40,070 nucleotides of DNA, taken from positions 1,490 to 41,559 of the forward strand of contig NZ_KB904567.1 in the NCBI RefSeq assembly GCF_000380125.1. The letters run 5' to 3'. Made by a program: the position numbers and the translations under genes. This DNA comes from Streptococcus ovis DSM 16829 (lineage in GTDB: Bacteria; Bacillota; Bacilli; Lactobacillales; Streptococcaceae). The notes under the pieces were generated by a model that worked only from the letters and a program-made list of their open reading frames with translations, was not told the DNA's origin and did not search any database. This document shows, one piece after another, positions 26,903 through 36,223 of this stretch. Positions within the stretch are counted from its first letter, which is position 1, and each line of letters begins with the position of its first letter.

Positions 26903-28205
26903 GAAAGAAAATACGGCACGTAGTGTTGCCTTGAAAGTCTTACAAGAAGTTTTTGAAAAGGGGGCGTATTCGAATATTGCTCTCAATAAGGAATTGCAAA
27001 TTGCAGATTTATCAGAAACGGACAAGCATCTAGTAACAGAATTGGTCTATGGGACAGTTGCGCGAAAAATTACGTTAGAATGGTATTTGGCACACGAAAT
27101 TAAGGACCGAGATAAATTGGATAGTTGGGTTTATCTCTTGTTGATGCTGAGCCTTTATCAGATAATTTATCTAGATAAAATACCTGCCCATGCAGTTGTC
27201 CATGAAGCGGTACAAATAGCAAAACGTGGTCGTGGTACGGATAAATTTGTCAATGCAGTCTTGCGTTCGTTATTGGCGAAACCTTTGCCAGATATAGCAA
27301 CTATAAAGCGCAAGAACAAGCGATTATCTGTTCAGTATTCTGCTCCTGTCTGGCTAGTGAAAACTCTTATTGAAGAATATGGCGACGAACGTGCAGAAGC
27401 GATTTTACAAAGTCTCTTTACTCGAAATAAGGCCAGTGTTCGTGTGACAGATGTTCAACAAAAAGATAAATTGGCAGAGGCATTTCAAGCGGAGCCGTCG
27501 CATTTGTCTTCTGTGGGATTAGTGAAATCAAGCGGGTATTTTGCTGGGACCACTGCCTTTCAAGAAGGATTGGTAACGATTCAAGATGAAACAAGTCAAC
27601 TGGTTGCCCCTACATTAAAAATTGAGGGCTGGGAAGAAATACTAGATGCCTGTGCGGCTCCTGGCGGAAAAACGACTCATATGGCTTCCTACCTGACGAG
27701 TGGCCATATCACTGCCCTTGATTTGTACGACCATAAGTTAGCCTTGATTGAAGATAATGCTAAACGACTGGGAGTTTCCCAAAAAATAATTACTCGGAAG
27801 TTAGATGCAACGCAGGTAGCAGAAGCATTTGCACCAGATTCTTTCGACAAAATTTTAGTGGATGCCCCCTGCTCTGGAATTGGCCTTATACGGCGGAAAC
27901 CGGATATCAAGTACAACAAGGAAGCTGGAGATTTTACAAGTCTTCAGCACGTTCAATTGTCAATACTGGACAGCGTTTGCCAAACCGTTAAAAAAGGTGG
28001 TATAATAACCTATAGTACGTGTACGATTGTGGCCAAGGAAAATCAAGAAGTACTGCAACGTTTCTTGGAAAGTCATCCAAATTTTGAGCAGGTCGAATTG
28101 ACACATGAATGCACAGACATTGTTCATGATGGGTATCTATTGATTACACCAGAGCAATACATGACAGATGGATTTTTCATCGGTCAAGTGAGAAGAAAAT
28201 CCTAA
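26895..28205 (+). CDS. rsmB: 16S rRNA (cytosine967-C5)-methyltransferase RsmB
   Basis: A 436-residue RNA methyltransferase (Sun family): N-terminal NusB-like domain (about 1-130), then the SAM domain with [14 protein letters not shown], the catalytic [16 protein letters not shown] and YSTCTI (two conserved cysteines of m5C methylases). Translation begins at GTG 26895 or TTG 26892, overlapping fmt by 8-11 nt, with AGGAGA inside fmt. Followed by stp without a terminator, so probably one transcript into the signalling genes. Confidence 0.92.
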   Translation: MSKKENTARSVALKVLQEVFEKGAYSNIALNKELQIADLSETDKHLVTELVYGTVARKITLEWYLAHEIKDRDKLDSWVYLLLMLSLYQIIYLDKIPAHAVVHEAVQIAKRGRGTDKFVNAVLRSLLAKPLPDIATIKRKNKRLSVQYSAPVWLVKTLIEEYGDERAEAILQSLFTRNKASVRVTDVQQKDKLAEAFQAEPSHLSSVGLVKSSGYFAGTTAFQEGLVTIQDETSQLVAPTLKIEGWEEILDACAAPGGKTTHMASYLTSGHITALDLYDHKLALIEDNAKRLGVSQKIITRKLDATQVAEAFAPDSFDKILVDAPCSGIGLIRRKPDIKYNKEAGDFTSLQHVQLSILDSVCQTVKKGGIITYSTCTIVAKENQEVLQRFLESHPNFEQVELTHECTDIVHDGYLLITPEQYMTDGFFIGQVRRKS

Positions 28206-28209
28206 ATTA

Positions 28210-28246
28210 GAGGAGGAAGCTGATTCGTCAGCGATAAGAATATATG
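28210..28246 (+). promoter_or_regulatory. Shine-Dalgarno, hairpin and start codon of stp
   Basis: GAGGAGG (28210-28216) lies 27 nt from ATG 28244, too far for normal initiation, and TAA at 28235-28237 blocks any earlier in-frame start. Between them sits the hairpin GCTGA-TTCG-TCAGC (28219-28232). Folding it out shortens the effective distance to about 13 nt. Confidence 0.55.
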
Positions 28247-28978
28247 GAAATTGCACTATTAACTGATGTTGGACAAAAACGTTCTAACAACCAAGATTAT
28301 GTGAACCGCTATACAAATAGAGCAGGTATTGATTTGATTGTGCTTGCTGACGGTATGGGGGGACATCGTGCAGGTCATATCGCTAGTGAAATGACAGCGA
28401 CTGACTTGGGAACTAGTTGGGTGGATACTCAGTTAGATACATTAAATGATGTGCGTGGTTGGTTTGTAGACGTGATTGAGGCAGAAAACCAAAAAATTTA
28501 CGAACTAGGTCAGACCGAGGAATACAATGGGATGGGAACTACTCTTGAAGCAGTAGTTGTCATTGAGCAGCAAATGATCTATGCTCACATTGGAGACTCA
28601 AGGATTGGTTTGGTTCGAAATGGTGAATACAGCCAATTGACGAGTGATCATTCACTGGTTGGTGCATTGGTACGAGCTGGTCAAATCACAGAGGAGGAAG
28701 CACGTCGGCATCCTCAGAAAAATATCATCACGCAGTCTATCGGGCAACATGATCCGGTTGAAGCAGATATTGCTTTGAAAACTTTAGAAATTGGAGATTA
28801 CATCGTTATCAATAGTGATGGTTTGACCAACATGGTTTCGAAAGAAGATATCCGTGATATTATGATGAGCGACGTCCCTCTGGCAAGCAAGGCCGAGACC
28901 TTGATTCGTTTTGCAAATAATGCTGGTGGAACAGATAATATTACGGTAGCTCTTCTTCATGTGCCAGAGGAGGGCTAA
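28244..28978 (+). CDS. stp: PP2C-type Ser/Thr protein phosphatase (Stp/PhpP)
   Basis: A 244-residue PPM-family phosphatase. Metal-binding motifs: N-terminal DVGQKRSNNQDY, ADGMGGH (catalytic Asp and Gly), GDSRIGLV and C-terminal GGTDNITV. It dephosphorylates targets of the adjacent PASTA kinase, including division proteins. The start ATG 28244 is set by homology; its unusual upstream hairpin is listed separately. Its stop is 3 bp from the kinase ATG, so the pair is translationally linked. Confidence 0.95.
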   Translation: MEIALLTDVGQKRSNNQDYVNRYTNRAGIDLIVLADGMGGHRAGHIASEMTATDLGTSWVDTQLDTLNDVRGWFVDVIEAENQKIYELGQTEEYNGMGTTLEAVVVIEQQMIYAHIGDSRIGLVRNGEYSQLTSDHSLVGALVRAGQITEEEARRHPQKNIITQSIGQHDPVEADIALKTLEIGDYIVINSDGLTNMVSKEDIRDIMMSDVPLASKAETLIRFANNAGGTDNITVALLHVPEEG

Positions 28979-28981
28979 TCC

Positions 28982-30943
28982 ATGATTCAAATCGGAAAGA
29001 TATTTGCAGGGCGCTATCGGGTCGTTCGTCAGATTGGCCGTGGCGGAATGGCGGATGTCTATCTGGCTCGAGATTTGATTTTGGATGGTGAGGAAGTAGC
29101 GGTCAAGGTACTGCGAACCAATTACCAGACGGATCAAATTGCAGTCCAACGTTTCCAACGGGAAGCGCGGGCGATGGCAGAGCTGGATCATCCCAATATT
29201 GTCCGTATTTCTGATATCGGCGAAGAAGATGGTCAACAATATCTAGCAATGGAGTTTGTGGACGGTCTTGACTTAAAACGCTATATCAAAGAAAATGCTC
29301 CGCTATCGAATCAGGAAGCTGTCCGTATTATGGGTCAGATACTTCTTGCTATGCGCATGGCACATACCCGTGGGATTGTCCATCGTGATTTAAAACCCCA
29401 GAATGTGCTGCTGACAAAAGATGGCACAGCCAAGGTAACAGACTTCGGGATTGCGGTAGCCTTTGCGGAAACGAGTCTGACTCAGACAAATTCGATGTTG
29501 GGTTCCGTTCATTATTTATCACCAGAGCAAGCACGTGGATCAAAAGCTACGGTTCAGAGTGATATCTATGCAATGGGGATTATTCTGTTTGAGATGCTGA
29601 CGGGACGAATTCCTTACGATGGAGATAGTGCTGTGACGATTGCTTTACAGCATTTTCAAAAACCACTGCCATCAGTCCGCGAATCCAATCCGCAGGTCCC
29701 TCAAGCACTTGAAAATATTGTCTTAAAAGCAACAGCTAAGAAGTTAACAGAACGCTACAAGACAGTAGCTGAAATGTATGCAGATTTGTCTTCTTCCTTG
29801 TCTGTAAATCGTCGGAATGAAAAACGCGTGCAATTGGCAGACAACAAGGTGGATACAAAAACCTTGCCGAAACTGTCACAGGCAACGGTAGAAGTCAAAC
29901 GACCACTTGTAAAAGATGAGCCGAAATCTGAGCCAGCACCAACGCCTACAAAGGTACCAAAGGTGAAACGCAAAATGAGAACGCGCTACAAGGTTCTAAT
30001 CGGTGCAATTTTTCTAGTGATTGCGGCGGTTATAGCTATGTTCCTCAATACTCCAGATACAGTAATCGTACCTGATGTGCAAGGAAAAACACTGGAAGTT
30101 GCATCTGAACAAATCGAAACAGCAGGGTTGGTAGTTGGAACAGTGACTGAAGAAGCATCGTCAGATGTCAAAGAAGGAACGGTGCTACGTACGGACCCAG
30201 CAGCTAATACTTCAAAGCGTGAGGGCAGTAAGGTAAATATTGTTTTGGCAATGAAGGAAGTGGCTCTTGTACCCGATGTGACGAAAAAAGAATTAGATGA
30301 GGCGAAGTCACTTATAGAATCTGCAGGCTTTGTAGTTGGAGCAGTGACCGAAGAAAGTAGTGAAGAGATAGAGGCAGGTTTCGTGATTTCGACAGACCCT
30401 GCTGCAAATGCTTCTAAGGTAAAAGGAAGTAAGATTAATCTTGTAGTGTCTAAAGGTATTGAAACTGTAAAAGTTCCAAATGTAGTCGGTATGAAAGCTG
30501 ATGCAGCAAAATCAGCCTTAGAATCTGCAGGATTTAAGGTTGGTACCACATCAGAAGAATATAGTGAAGACGTAGCAGCAGGCTTAGTCATTTCAACAGA
30601 TCCTGCTACCAATGTAGAAGTAGCGAAAGGTGCAACGATCAATGTAGTGGTTTCTAAGGGAGCTGCAATTGTGATGCCTGACTTTGGAAGCATGCAACTT
30701 AGTTATGCAGAAGCTAGAAGACAGCTCCAAGCACTAGGGGTATCTGTATCTAAGATTGAAAAAGTAGAGGATACGAATTCTCCTGCACCTACCGCAGATT
30801 TAGTGGTTAGTCAGTACCCCGCAGCTGGACAGAAAATTGAAGGAACGGTTACACTTTATGTCACTGTTGCTTCGAAGAGTTCGCCGTCAAGCAGTGTACC
30901 TGCAACAACTAGTTCCACAACAACTGTTGGATCAAATCCATAA
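28982..30943 (+). CDS. pknB: PASTA-domain Ser/Thr protein kinase (StkP/PknB)
   Basis: A 653-residue membrane kinase: catalytic domain (about 10-270) with GRGGMA (19-24), ATP-binding K42, HRDLKPQN and DFGIA; a basic juxtamembrane region (about 280-335); one transmembrane helix (about 338-356); and four extracellular PASTA repeats (about 360-630), the fourth being the most divergent, then a Ser/Thr tail. Known role: senses muropeptides or lipid II and phosphorylates division proteins. In streptococci MapZ and GpsB, both encoded here, are among its partners or substrates. Confidence 0.96.
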   Translation: MIQIGKIFAGRYRVVRQIGRGGMADVYLARDLILDGEEVAVKVLRTNYQTDQIAVQRFQREARAMAELDHPNIVRISDIGEEDGQQYLAMEFVDGLDLKRYIKENAPLSNQEAVRIMGQILLAMRMAHTRGIVHRDLKPQNVLLTKDGTAKVTDFGIAVAFAETSLTQTNSMLGSVHYLSPEQARGSKATVQSDIYAMGIILFEMLTGRIPYDGDSAVTIALQHFQKPLPSVRESNPQVPQALENIVLKATAKKLTERYKTVAEMYADLSSSLSVNRRNEKRVQLADNKVDTKTLPKLSQATVEVKRPLVKDEPKSEPAPTPTKVPKVKRKMRTRYKVLIGAIFLVIAAVIAMFLNTPDTVIVPDVQGKTLEVASEQIETAGLVVGTVTEEASSDVKEGTVLRTDPAANTSKREGSKVNIVLAMKEVALVPDVTKKELDEAKSLIESAGFVVGAVTEESSEEIEAGFVISTDPAANASKVKGSKINLVVSKGIETVKVPNVVGMKADAAKSALESAGFKVGTTSEEYSEDVAAGLVISTDPATNVEVAKGATINVVVSKGAAIVMPDFGSMQLSYAEARRQLQALGVSVSKIEKVEDTNSPAPTADLVVSQYPAAGQKIEGTVTLYVTVASKSSPSSSVPATTSSTTTVGSNP

Positions 30944-30951
30944 ATACAACG

Positions 30952-30978
30952 AAAAGGAGTCCTTAAGGGCTTCTTTTT
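30952..30978 (+). terminator. Terminator after pknB
   Basis: AAAAGGAGTCC pairs with GGGCTTCTTTT (two G/T pairs) around a short loop, then T's. Confidence 0.7.
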
Positions 30979-31011
30979 CCTACCTTAGAAGGAGGCAATT
31001 GTCTTGAATTT

Positions 31012-31020
31012 TGGTACAAT
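31012..31020 (+). promoter_or_regulatory. Extended -10 promoter of liaFSR
   Basis: TGGTACAAT with hexamer at 31015-31020, about 20 nt ahead of ATG 31041. I cannot assign a LiaR operator by eye. Confidence 0.5.
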
Positions 31021-31040
31021 AGGTAGGAAAGGATACAAGT

Positions 31041-31736
31041 ATGAGAAAAATACAGTTTTTTATTTTAATAGAAACGTTATTAATGGTTTTAGCTTTTTTT
31101 GACGTGCTCTCGAATGAGGGGGCGCGTGCTATTCTATTATTTGCTGTATTACTATTATTAGCACGTCACTTTACAGGCGGAAAGGGGATGGACTTTTTTC
31201 TAGTCAGTGCAGTCAGCCTCATTTTTCTAGTTTTTATGTTGAATCCTTATTTTATCTTAGGGATGTTGTTGACGGCTGTGTACATGCTCGTAAATTTCTT
31301 TGCCCGATACGAGAAGCAAAGCCAATACACGCGTGTTCTGCTGGATGAACAGCCTTTGGAAGCAAAACGGGAAAAAAGCCAGTGGTTTGGGAACCAGGAA
31401 CAGTCTTTTGATCATTATGGATACGAGGACCTCAATCTAATCCGTCTCTTTGGCAATGATATTATTGATTTGGATGAAGCTGCCTTAGTGGGGCGTGACA
31501 ACATACTTGTCATTCGAAAAACATTCGGTCGCACAAAAATTGTAGTTCCAATTGATGTAGAAGTATCTCTATCTGCTGCGAGCTTATACGGACGTGTTCA
31601 CTTCTTAGGTTTATCTTATTGGGATTTACGTAATGAAAATTTATCCATTACGAGCCCTGGTTATAGAGAGTCACATAAACGTGTAAAAGTAGTTGTAAAC
31701 TGCCTGTTTGGTGACGTGGAGGTGGTACGCGTATGA
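31041..31736 (+). CDS. liaF: LiaF, membrane inhibitor of the LiaSR envelope-stress system
   Basis: A 231-residue protein with four N-terminal hydrophobic segments (about 5-90) and a soluble C-terminal LiaF domain (about 130-231) of beta-helical type, including LIRLFGNDIIDLDEAALVGRDN and VVVNCLFGDVEVV. LiaF keeps LiaS off in the absence of cell-wall stress. AAAGGA precedes ATG. Its TGA overlaps the liaS ATG. Confidence 0.92.
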   Translation: MRKIQFFILIETLLMVLAFFDVLSNEGARAILLFAVLLLLARHFTGGKGMDFFLVSAVSLIFLVFMLNPYFILGMLLTAVYMLVNFFARYEKQSQYTRVLLDEQPLEAKREKSQWFGNQEQSFDHYGYEDLNLIRLFGNDIIDLDEAALVGRDNILVIRKTFGRTKIVVPIDVEVSLSAASLYGRVHFLGLSYWDLRNENLSITSPGYRESHKRVKVVVNCLFGDVEVVRV

Positions 31737-32752
31737 TGAAAAAAGGAACTATTTTTCTTCTAGCTTGGTATGCCTTGGTACTTGTTTTTGTTGTGCTCTC
31801 TGCAGTCTTACCGTTGCTTCACTATTCAGTGTTGGATCTTTCGTTATGGACATCTTCAGAGCAACTCATTTTTACACTGATTCTACTCGTTGTTATTTTA
31901 ACGTTTTTCCTAGTGGTGTTGGTACAGACGACTAACTTAGTTGCGACACAGAGTATGAGGCAACAACTACGGACGATTTTAAAAAATAAAAGTATTCGAG
32001 GGACGGCAGAGCAAGACCCCTTGCTGTTGGAGTTATCTGATAAGGTGACCAGTCTTACAAGACAAGTACAATTGATTGATAATCAAGATTTAGTGAAAAA
32101 AGAAGAAATTGTTGAAAGTGAACGGCGGCGTATTGCACGAGATTTACATGACACGGTGAGCCAGGAATTATTTGCGACAAGCATGATTTTATCCGGATTG
32201 ACAGGGAGTTTAGCGACGATTTCCCAGGACAATTTGCAACGTCAATTATTAACAGTCAAAGAGATGATTGAGTCTGCACAAAAGGATTTGCGGATTTTAC
32301 TGTTACATTTGCGCCCTAGTGAGTTGGATGGGAAGAGCTTGGTGGAAGGTTTTGAGGTGATTCTGAAGGAAGTCAGCGATAAGAGTGCTATACAAGTTCA
32401 TTTTAAGCATGAGGTAACAATATTGCCGAAATTGGTGGAAGAGCACCTCTTTCGCATTGCTCAAGAGATTATCAGTAATACACTTCGGCATGCAAACGCG
32501 AAACATTTAGATGTCTATTTAATTCAGACAGAGACTGAATTACAATTGAAAATGACAGATGATGGGGTTGGATTTATTCAGAATGAAGAGCAAGAAATCA
32601 GTTATGGCTTGCAAAATATCCAAGAACGGGTTGAAGACATGGCAGGAACGTTAAAAATCCGAACAGCTCCAGACAAAGGAGTGGCTATTGACATTCGAAT
32701 CCCCTTATTGAAAGGACAAGAAGATGACGAAATTACGAGTAATGTTAGTTGA
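31733..32752 (+). CDS. liaS: Sensor histidine kinase LiaS (VraS)
   Basis: A 339-residue NarL-type histidine kinase: two membrane helices (about 6-30 and 46-66) with a very short external loop, a HisKA_3 domain with phosphoacceptor H139 in ARDLHDTVSQE, and an HATPase_c domain with N-box EIISNTLRHANAKH and TDDGVGF. It senses cell-envelope stress (cell-wall antibiotics). Two adjacent ATG codons (31733/31736) are possible. Overlaps liaR by 29 nt. Confidence 0.94.
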   Translation: MMKKGTIFLLAWYALVLVFVVLSAVLPLLHYSVLDLSLWTSSEQLIFTLILLVVILTFFLVVLVQTTNLVATQSMRQQLRTILKNKSIRGTAEQDPLLLELSDKVTSLTRQVQLIDNQDLVKKEEIVESERRRIARDLHDTVSQELFATSMILSGLTGSLATISQDNLQRQLLTVKEMIESAQKDLRILLLHLRPSELDGKSLVEGFEVILKEVSDKSAIQVHFKHEVTILPKLVEEHLFRIAQEIISNTLRHANAKHLDVYLIQTETELQLKMTDDGVGFIQNEEQEISYGLQNIQERVEDMAGTLKIRTAPDKGVAIDIRIPLLKGQEDDEITSNVS

Positions 32753-33365
32753 TGACCATGAAATGGTCAGATTGGGATTAAAGAGTTTTTTAAATTTACA
32801 AGAAGATATTGAAGTGGTCTCGGAAGCCCACGATGGCGAAGAAGGTTTGAAACTTGCCCTACAAGTTCGACCAGATGTGATTGTGATGGATTTGGTGATG
32901 CCAAAGATGACAGGAGTAGAAGCAACACTGGCATTGCTGAAAGAGTGGCCAGATGCGAAAATTGTTATCTTAACCTCATATTTAGATAATGAAAAAATTT
33001 ATCCAGTATTAGAAGCGGGTGCTAGAGGGTATATGCTAAAAACCTCTAGTGCCGATGAAATTGTTGCTGCAATTCGTAAGGTAGCTAAGGGCGAGTTGGC
33101 AATTGAAACTGAGGTGGAAAAGAAAGTCGCTGACCACAGGAATCATCCGGCCTTACATGAAGATTTGACAGCACGTGAACGCGACATCTTAGCCTTGTTG
33201 GCGAAGGGGTATGATAATCAACGCATTGCTGATGAGTCCTTTATCTCACTCAAAACTGTCAAAACACATGTTTCGAATATTTTAGCAAAATTACAAGTCA
33301 GTGACCGAACACAGGCGGTCGTCTATGCCTTCCAGCACGGTCTGGTAGCGCAGGATGATGAATAG
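32724..33365 (+). CDS. liaR: Response regulator LiaR (VraR)
   Basis: A 213-residue NarL/FixJ-type regulator. Receiver domain with acidic pocket D10/D11, phosphoacceptor D56 (VIVMDLVMPKMTG), conserved T and K; C-terminal LuxR helix-turn-helix (LTARERDILALLAKGYDNQRIA to LKTVKTHVSNILAKL). AAAGGA lies inside the liaS end. It controls envelope-stress genes and often its own operon. Confidence 0.95.
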   Translation: MTKLRVMLVDDHEMVRLGLKSFLNLQEDIEVVSEAHDGEEGLKLALQVRPDVIVMDLVMPKMTGVEATLALLKEWPDAKIVILTSYLDNEKIYPVLEAGARGYMLKTSSADEIVAAIRKVAKGELAIETEVEKKVADHRNHPALHEDLTARERDILALLAKGYDNQRIADESFISLKTVKTHVSNILAKLQVSDRTQAVVYAFQHGLVAQDDE

Positions 33366-33374
33366 TGGTATAAT
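33366..33374 (+). promoter_or_regulatory. Extended -10 promoter of the HAD-cyclophilin gene
   Basis: TGGTATAAT with hexamer at 33369-33374, just after the liaR stop; ATG 33406 follows with GGGGAG. Confidence 0.6.
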
Positions 33375-33405
33375 GGGGCTATTGAAAAAGGAATAGGGGA
33401 GTAAA

Positions 33406-34806
33406 ATGGACGCTAAAACGAAGTATAAAGCCAAGAAAATTAAGATAGTTTTTTTTGATATCGATGATACCTTACGGACAAAAGATACGGGTTATGTGCC
33501 AGATAGCTTATGCTATGTATTTGAGTCCTTGCGTGCGAAAGGGATAAAGACAGGAATTGCGTCCGGCCGAGCAACTTATGGAGTTGTTCCTGAAATCATG
33601 GCTCTTGAGCCAGATTATTTTGCTACAATCAATGGTAGCCATGTTGAAGATAAGAAAGGCAATGTGATTTATAGTCGTCCAATTCCTAAAGAATTGGTCG
33701 CAGAATATGTACAATGGAGTCGTGCAAAAGGCTATCCATATGGTATGATGGGCACAAGCAAGGCAGCCTTGTCTGAACGAGTAGATTATGTCAATGATGC
33801 GATTGATATTATTTATCCTGGTTTGGAAGTTCTCCCAGATTTTTTCAAAGAAAATGATATTTATCAATTGTGGGGCTTTGAACCGCAGGGGACCGAACTC
33901 GTCTTATCAGACGAGTTACAACGCCATTTACGAGCAGTTCGTTGGGAAAAACAAGCAGTAGATATTATTTTAAATGATACATCAAAAGCAGCTGGTGTCG
34001 CACAAGTGGTGGATTCTCTCGGTCTAAAACCTGAAAATATCCTAGTGTTTGGAGATGGTCCAAATGATATGGAACTGTTTGATTATGCAGGATTGGCTGT
34101 AGCGATGGGAGTTTCAGATCCAGAATTACAGAAAAAAGCAGACTTTGTCACAAAAACAGTAGAAGAAGACGGCATCTTATATGCCTTGGAGGAATTAGGT
34201 TTGGTAGAAAAACAATTACATTTTCCACAATTGGATGTGGAAGCAACAGAAGGGCCAGTGGCTACTATTCAGACAAATCATGGAGCTTTGAAAATCAAAC
34301 TCTTTCCAGAGCAAGCGCCTAAAACAGTTGCTAATTTTGTAGCTCTTTCAAAAGATGGCTACTACGATGGCGTTATTTTCCATCGAATTATCAAAGATTT
34401 TATGATTCAAGGTGGCGACCCAACAGGTACTGGTATGGGTGGAAGCTCTATTTATGGAGACCGTTTTGAAGATGAGTTTTCAATGGAAGTGTTCAATATT
34501 CGTGGCGCGCTATCAATGGCAAACGCTGGTCCAAATACAAACGGTAGCCAATTCTTTATCGTGCAAAATACTAACCTGCCTTATGCAGCCAAAGAATTGG
34601 AACGTGGTGGCTGGCCAGCACCGATTGCAGCCTACTATTCAGAAAATGGTGGGACCCCTCATTTGGATCAACGCCATACAGTCTTTGGTCAATTAATGGA
34701 CGATTCTTCCTATGATGTTTTGGATGCTATTGCAACTGTTGAAACAGGTTTTCAAGATAAGCCAGTAGAAGATGTTATCATTGAAACTATTACAATTGAG
34801 GATTAG
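33406..34806 (+). CDS. Fusion of Cof-type HAD hydrolase and cyclophilin peptidyl-prolyl isomerase
   Basis: A 466-residue two-domain protein. The first half (about 1-265) is a Cof/HAD-IIB phosphatase: FFDIDDTL (nucleophile D18, acid D20), SGRA, and GDGPNDMELFDYAG. The second half (about 280-466) is a cyclophilin: FHRIIKDFMIQGGDPTGTGMGG, MANAGPNTNGSQFFI and HTVFGQL. Such fusions are known in streptococci; why a sugar-phosphate-type phosphatase is joined to a prolyl isomerase is not understood. Followed 1 bp later by cvfD, so one operon. Confidence 0.93.
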   Translation: MDAKTKYKAKKIKIVFFDIDDTLRTKDTGYVPDSLCYVFESLRAKGIKTGIASGRATYGVVPEIMALEPDYFATINGSHVEDKKGNVIYSRPIPKELVAEYVQWSRAKGYPYGMMGTSKAALSERVDYVNDAIDIIYPGLEVLPDFFKENDIYQLWGFEPQGTELVLSDELQRHLRAVRWEKQAVDIILNDTSKAAGVAQVVDSLGLKPENILVFGDGPNDMELFDYAGLAVAMGVSDPELQKKADFVTKTVEEDGILYALEELGLVEKQLHFPQLDVEATEGPVATIQTNHGALKIKLFPEQAPKTVANFVALSKDGYYDGVIFHRIIKDFMIQGGDPTGTGMGGSSIYGDRFEDEFSMEVFNIRGALSMANAGPNTNGSQFFIVQNTNLPYAAKELERGGWPAPIAAYYSENGGTPHLDQRHTVFGQLMDDSSYDVLDAIATVETGFQDKPVEDVIIETITIED

Positions 34807-34807
34807 A

Positions 34808-35176
34808 ATGAAAATTGGAGATAAGTTACAAGGAACGATTACAGGGATTCAACCTTATGGCGCCTTTATCGACTTGGAAAATGGAACAACAGGGCTCATT
34901 CATATTTCAGAAATTAAAACGGGCTATGTTGAAAACATCCATGATACGCTAAAAATTGGAGAACAGGTAGCGGTTCAGATTGTAGATTTGGATGAGTATA
35001 CAGGAAAAATCAGTCTGTCACTTCGGACGCTTGAAGAGGAAAAACAAACTTTGCCAAGACGCCATCGCTTTACTAGTGACCGTCATAAATTTGGATTTGC
35101 TCCCCTAGGGAAACAATTACCAGTTTGGATAAAAGAATCCAAAGAATTTCTACAAGAACGTCAAAAAGAGAGCTAA
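34808..35176 (+). CDS. cvfD: S1-domain RNA-binding regulator CvfD
   Basis: A 122-residue protein with a single N-terminal S1 domain (MKIGDKLQGTITGIQPYGAFIDLENGTTGLIHISEI, to about residue 75) and a short basic C-terminal tail. In pneumococcus the orthologue CvfD is a post-transcriptional regulator needed for cold growth. Start ATG 34808 has GAGGA overlapping the end of the preceding gene; the longer frame to 34772 lies inside that gene. Ends in a terminator. Confidence 0.88.
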   Translation: MKIGDKLQGTITGIQPYGAFIDLENGTTGLIHISEIKTGYVENIHDTLKIGEQVAVQIVDLDEYTGKISLSLRTLEEEKQTLPRRHRFTSDRHKFGFAPLGKQLPVWIKESKEFLQERQKES

Positions 35177-35195
35177 TTTGCAATAGCTCTCTTTT
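35164..35195. terminator. Terminator between cvfD and cysK
   Basis: AAAAGAGAGCTA (35164-35175) pairs perfectly with TAGCTCTCTTTT (35184-35195); usable from both sides. Confidence 0.9.
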
Positions 35196-35208
35196 CTTCT
35201 TCTTATTC

Positions 35209-36132
35209 TTATTCAAAATCATACAAGGCTGTTGAAAGGTAACGTTCTCCGTTATCAGGTAAAATAGCCAATACTTTTTTTCCGGTGCCTAATTCTTTAG
35301 CAACTTCAATAGCTGCATGAATTGCTGCACCAGATGAAATACCTACAAGGAATCCTTCTTTAGCACCAACACTACGTCCTGTTAAAATAGCGCTGTCACT
35401 GGTTACACGAACGATTCCATCGTAAGCTTCTGTATCCAATGTTTCAGGGATAAATCCTGCTGAGATTCCTTGGATTTTATGTGGACCAGGTTTTTCACCA
35501 GAAAGAATGGCAGATTCATCCGCTTCTACAGCGTAAATTTTTACATTTGGATTGGCTTTTTTTAGGGCATGAGACACACCTGAAATAGTACCTCCTGTCC
35601 CAACACCAGATACAAAGGCATCCAGACCAGTTTCCCCGAAGGCTTCTATGATTTCAACACCAGTAGTCGCCTCGTGGATGGCAGGGTTGGCGGGGTTGTT
35701 AAATTGAAGTGGCACCCACCCTCCTTTTTCTTCTGCAATTTCTTGAGCCTTAGCAATCGCTCCCTTCATCCCTTCAGAGCCAGGAGTCAATACTAATTCA
35801 GCACCGTATGCTTGAATGATTTTGCGACGTTCAATAGACATTGTCTCAGGCATTACAATAATGACCTTGTATCCTTTTGCGCTTCCAACCCAAGCTAAAC
35901 CAATCCCGGTATTTCCACTGGTTGGTTCAACAATTGTATCGCCAGGTTTTATTGTTCCAGCAGCTTCTGCAGCTTCAATCATTGCAAGAGCAATCCGGTC
36001 CTTTACAGATGAACCTGGATTGAAAGCTTCTAGTTTTACATAGACGTCCGCAGCTCCTTCAGGGACAATATTATTTAATTTAACAATGGGTGTTTTTCCT
36101 ACTAATTCAGTAATATTCTTATAAATAGCCAT
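35209..36132 (-). CDS. cysK: Cysteine synthase (O-acetylserine thiol-lyase)
   Basis: A 307-residue PLP enzyme. PLP lysine in [12 protein letters not shown], substrate loop [11 protein letters not shown], phosphate-binding [10 protein letters not shown], and the C-terminal serine ligand in GISSGAA. It forms cysteine from O-acetylserine and sulfide. ATG 36132 has GGAGGTG upstream. Its promoter is TTTACA-18-TATACT on the minus strand. Convergent with cvfD. Confidence 0.95.
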   Translation of the reverse strand: MAIYKNITELVGKTPIVKLNNIVPEGAADVYVKLEAFNPGSSVKDRIALAMIEAAEAAGTIKPGDTIVEPTSGNTGIGLAWVGSAKGYKVIIVMPETMSIERRKIIQAYGAELVLTPGSEGMKGAIAKAQEIAEEKGGWVPLQFNNPANPAIHEATTGVEIIEAFGETGLDAFVSGVGTGGTISGVSHALKKANPNVKIYAVEADESAILSGEKPGPHKIQGISAGFIPETLDTEAYDGIVRVTSDSAILTGRSVGAKEGFLVGISSGAAIHAAIEVAKELGTGKKVLAILPDNGERYLSTALYDFE

Positions 36133-36159
36133 TTGGCACCTCCATTTTCTAATGGTACC

Positions 36160-36189
36160 AGTATACTCTGATAGCCCCTCCTTTGTAAA
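36160..36189 (-). promoter_or_regulatory. Promoter of cysK
   Basis: On the minus strand TTTACA (36189-36184), 18-bp spacer, TATACT (36165-36160). Confidence 0.65.
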
Positions 36190-36193
36190 ATAT

Positions 36194-36223
36194 AAAAAAC
36201 CTATCGGTGTGATAGGCTTTTTT
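36194..36223 (-). terminator. Terminator of yigZ
   Basis: CCTATC (36200-36205) pairs with GATAGG (36211-36216), with A- and T-runs outside; it overlaps the yigZ stop codon and sits just before the cysK promoter. Confidence 0.8.

Noticed and set aside
29986-30693. 235-codon open frame antisense to the PASTA region of pknB
   Set aside because: Repetitive composition reflects the repeated PASTA codons on the other strand; no promoter or ribosome-binding site.
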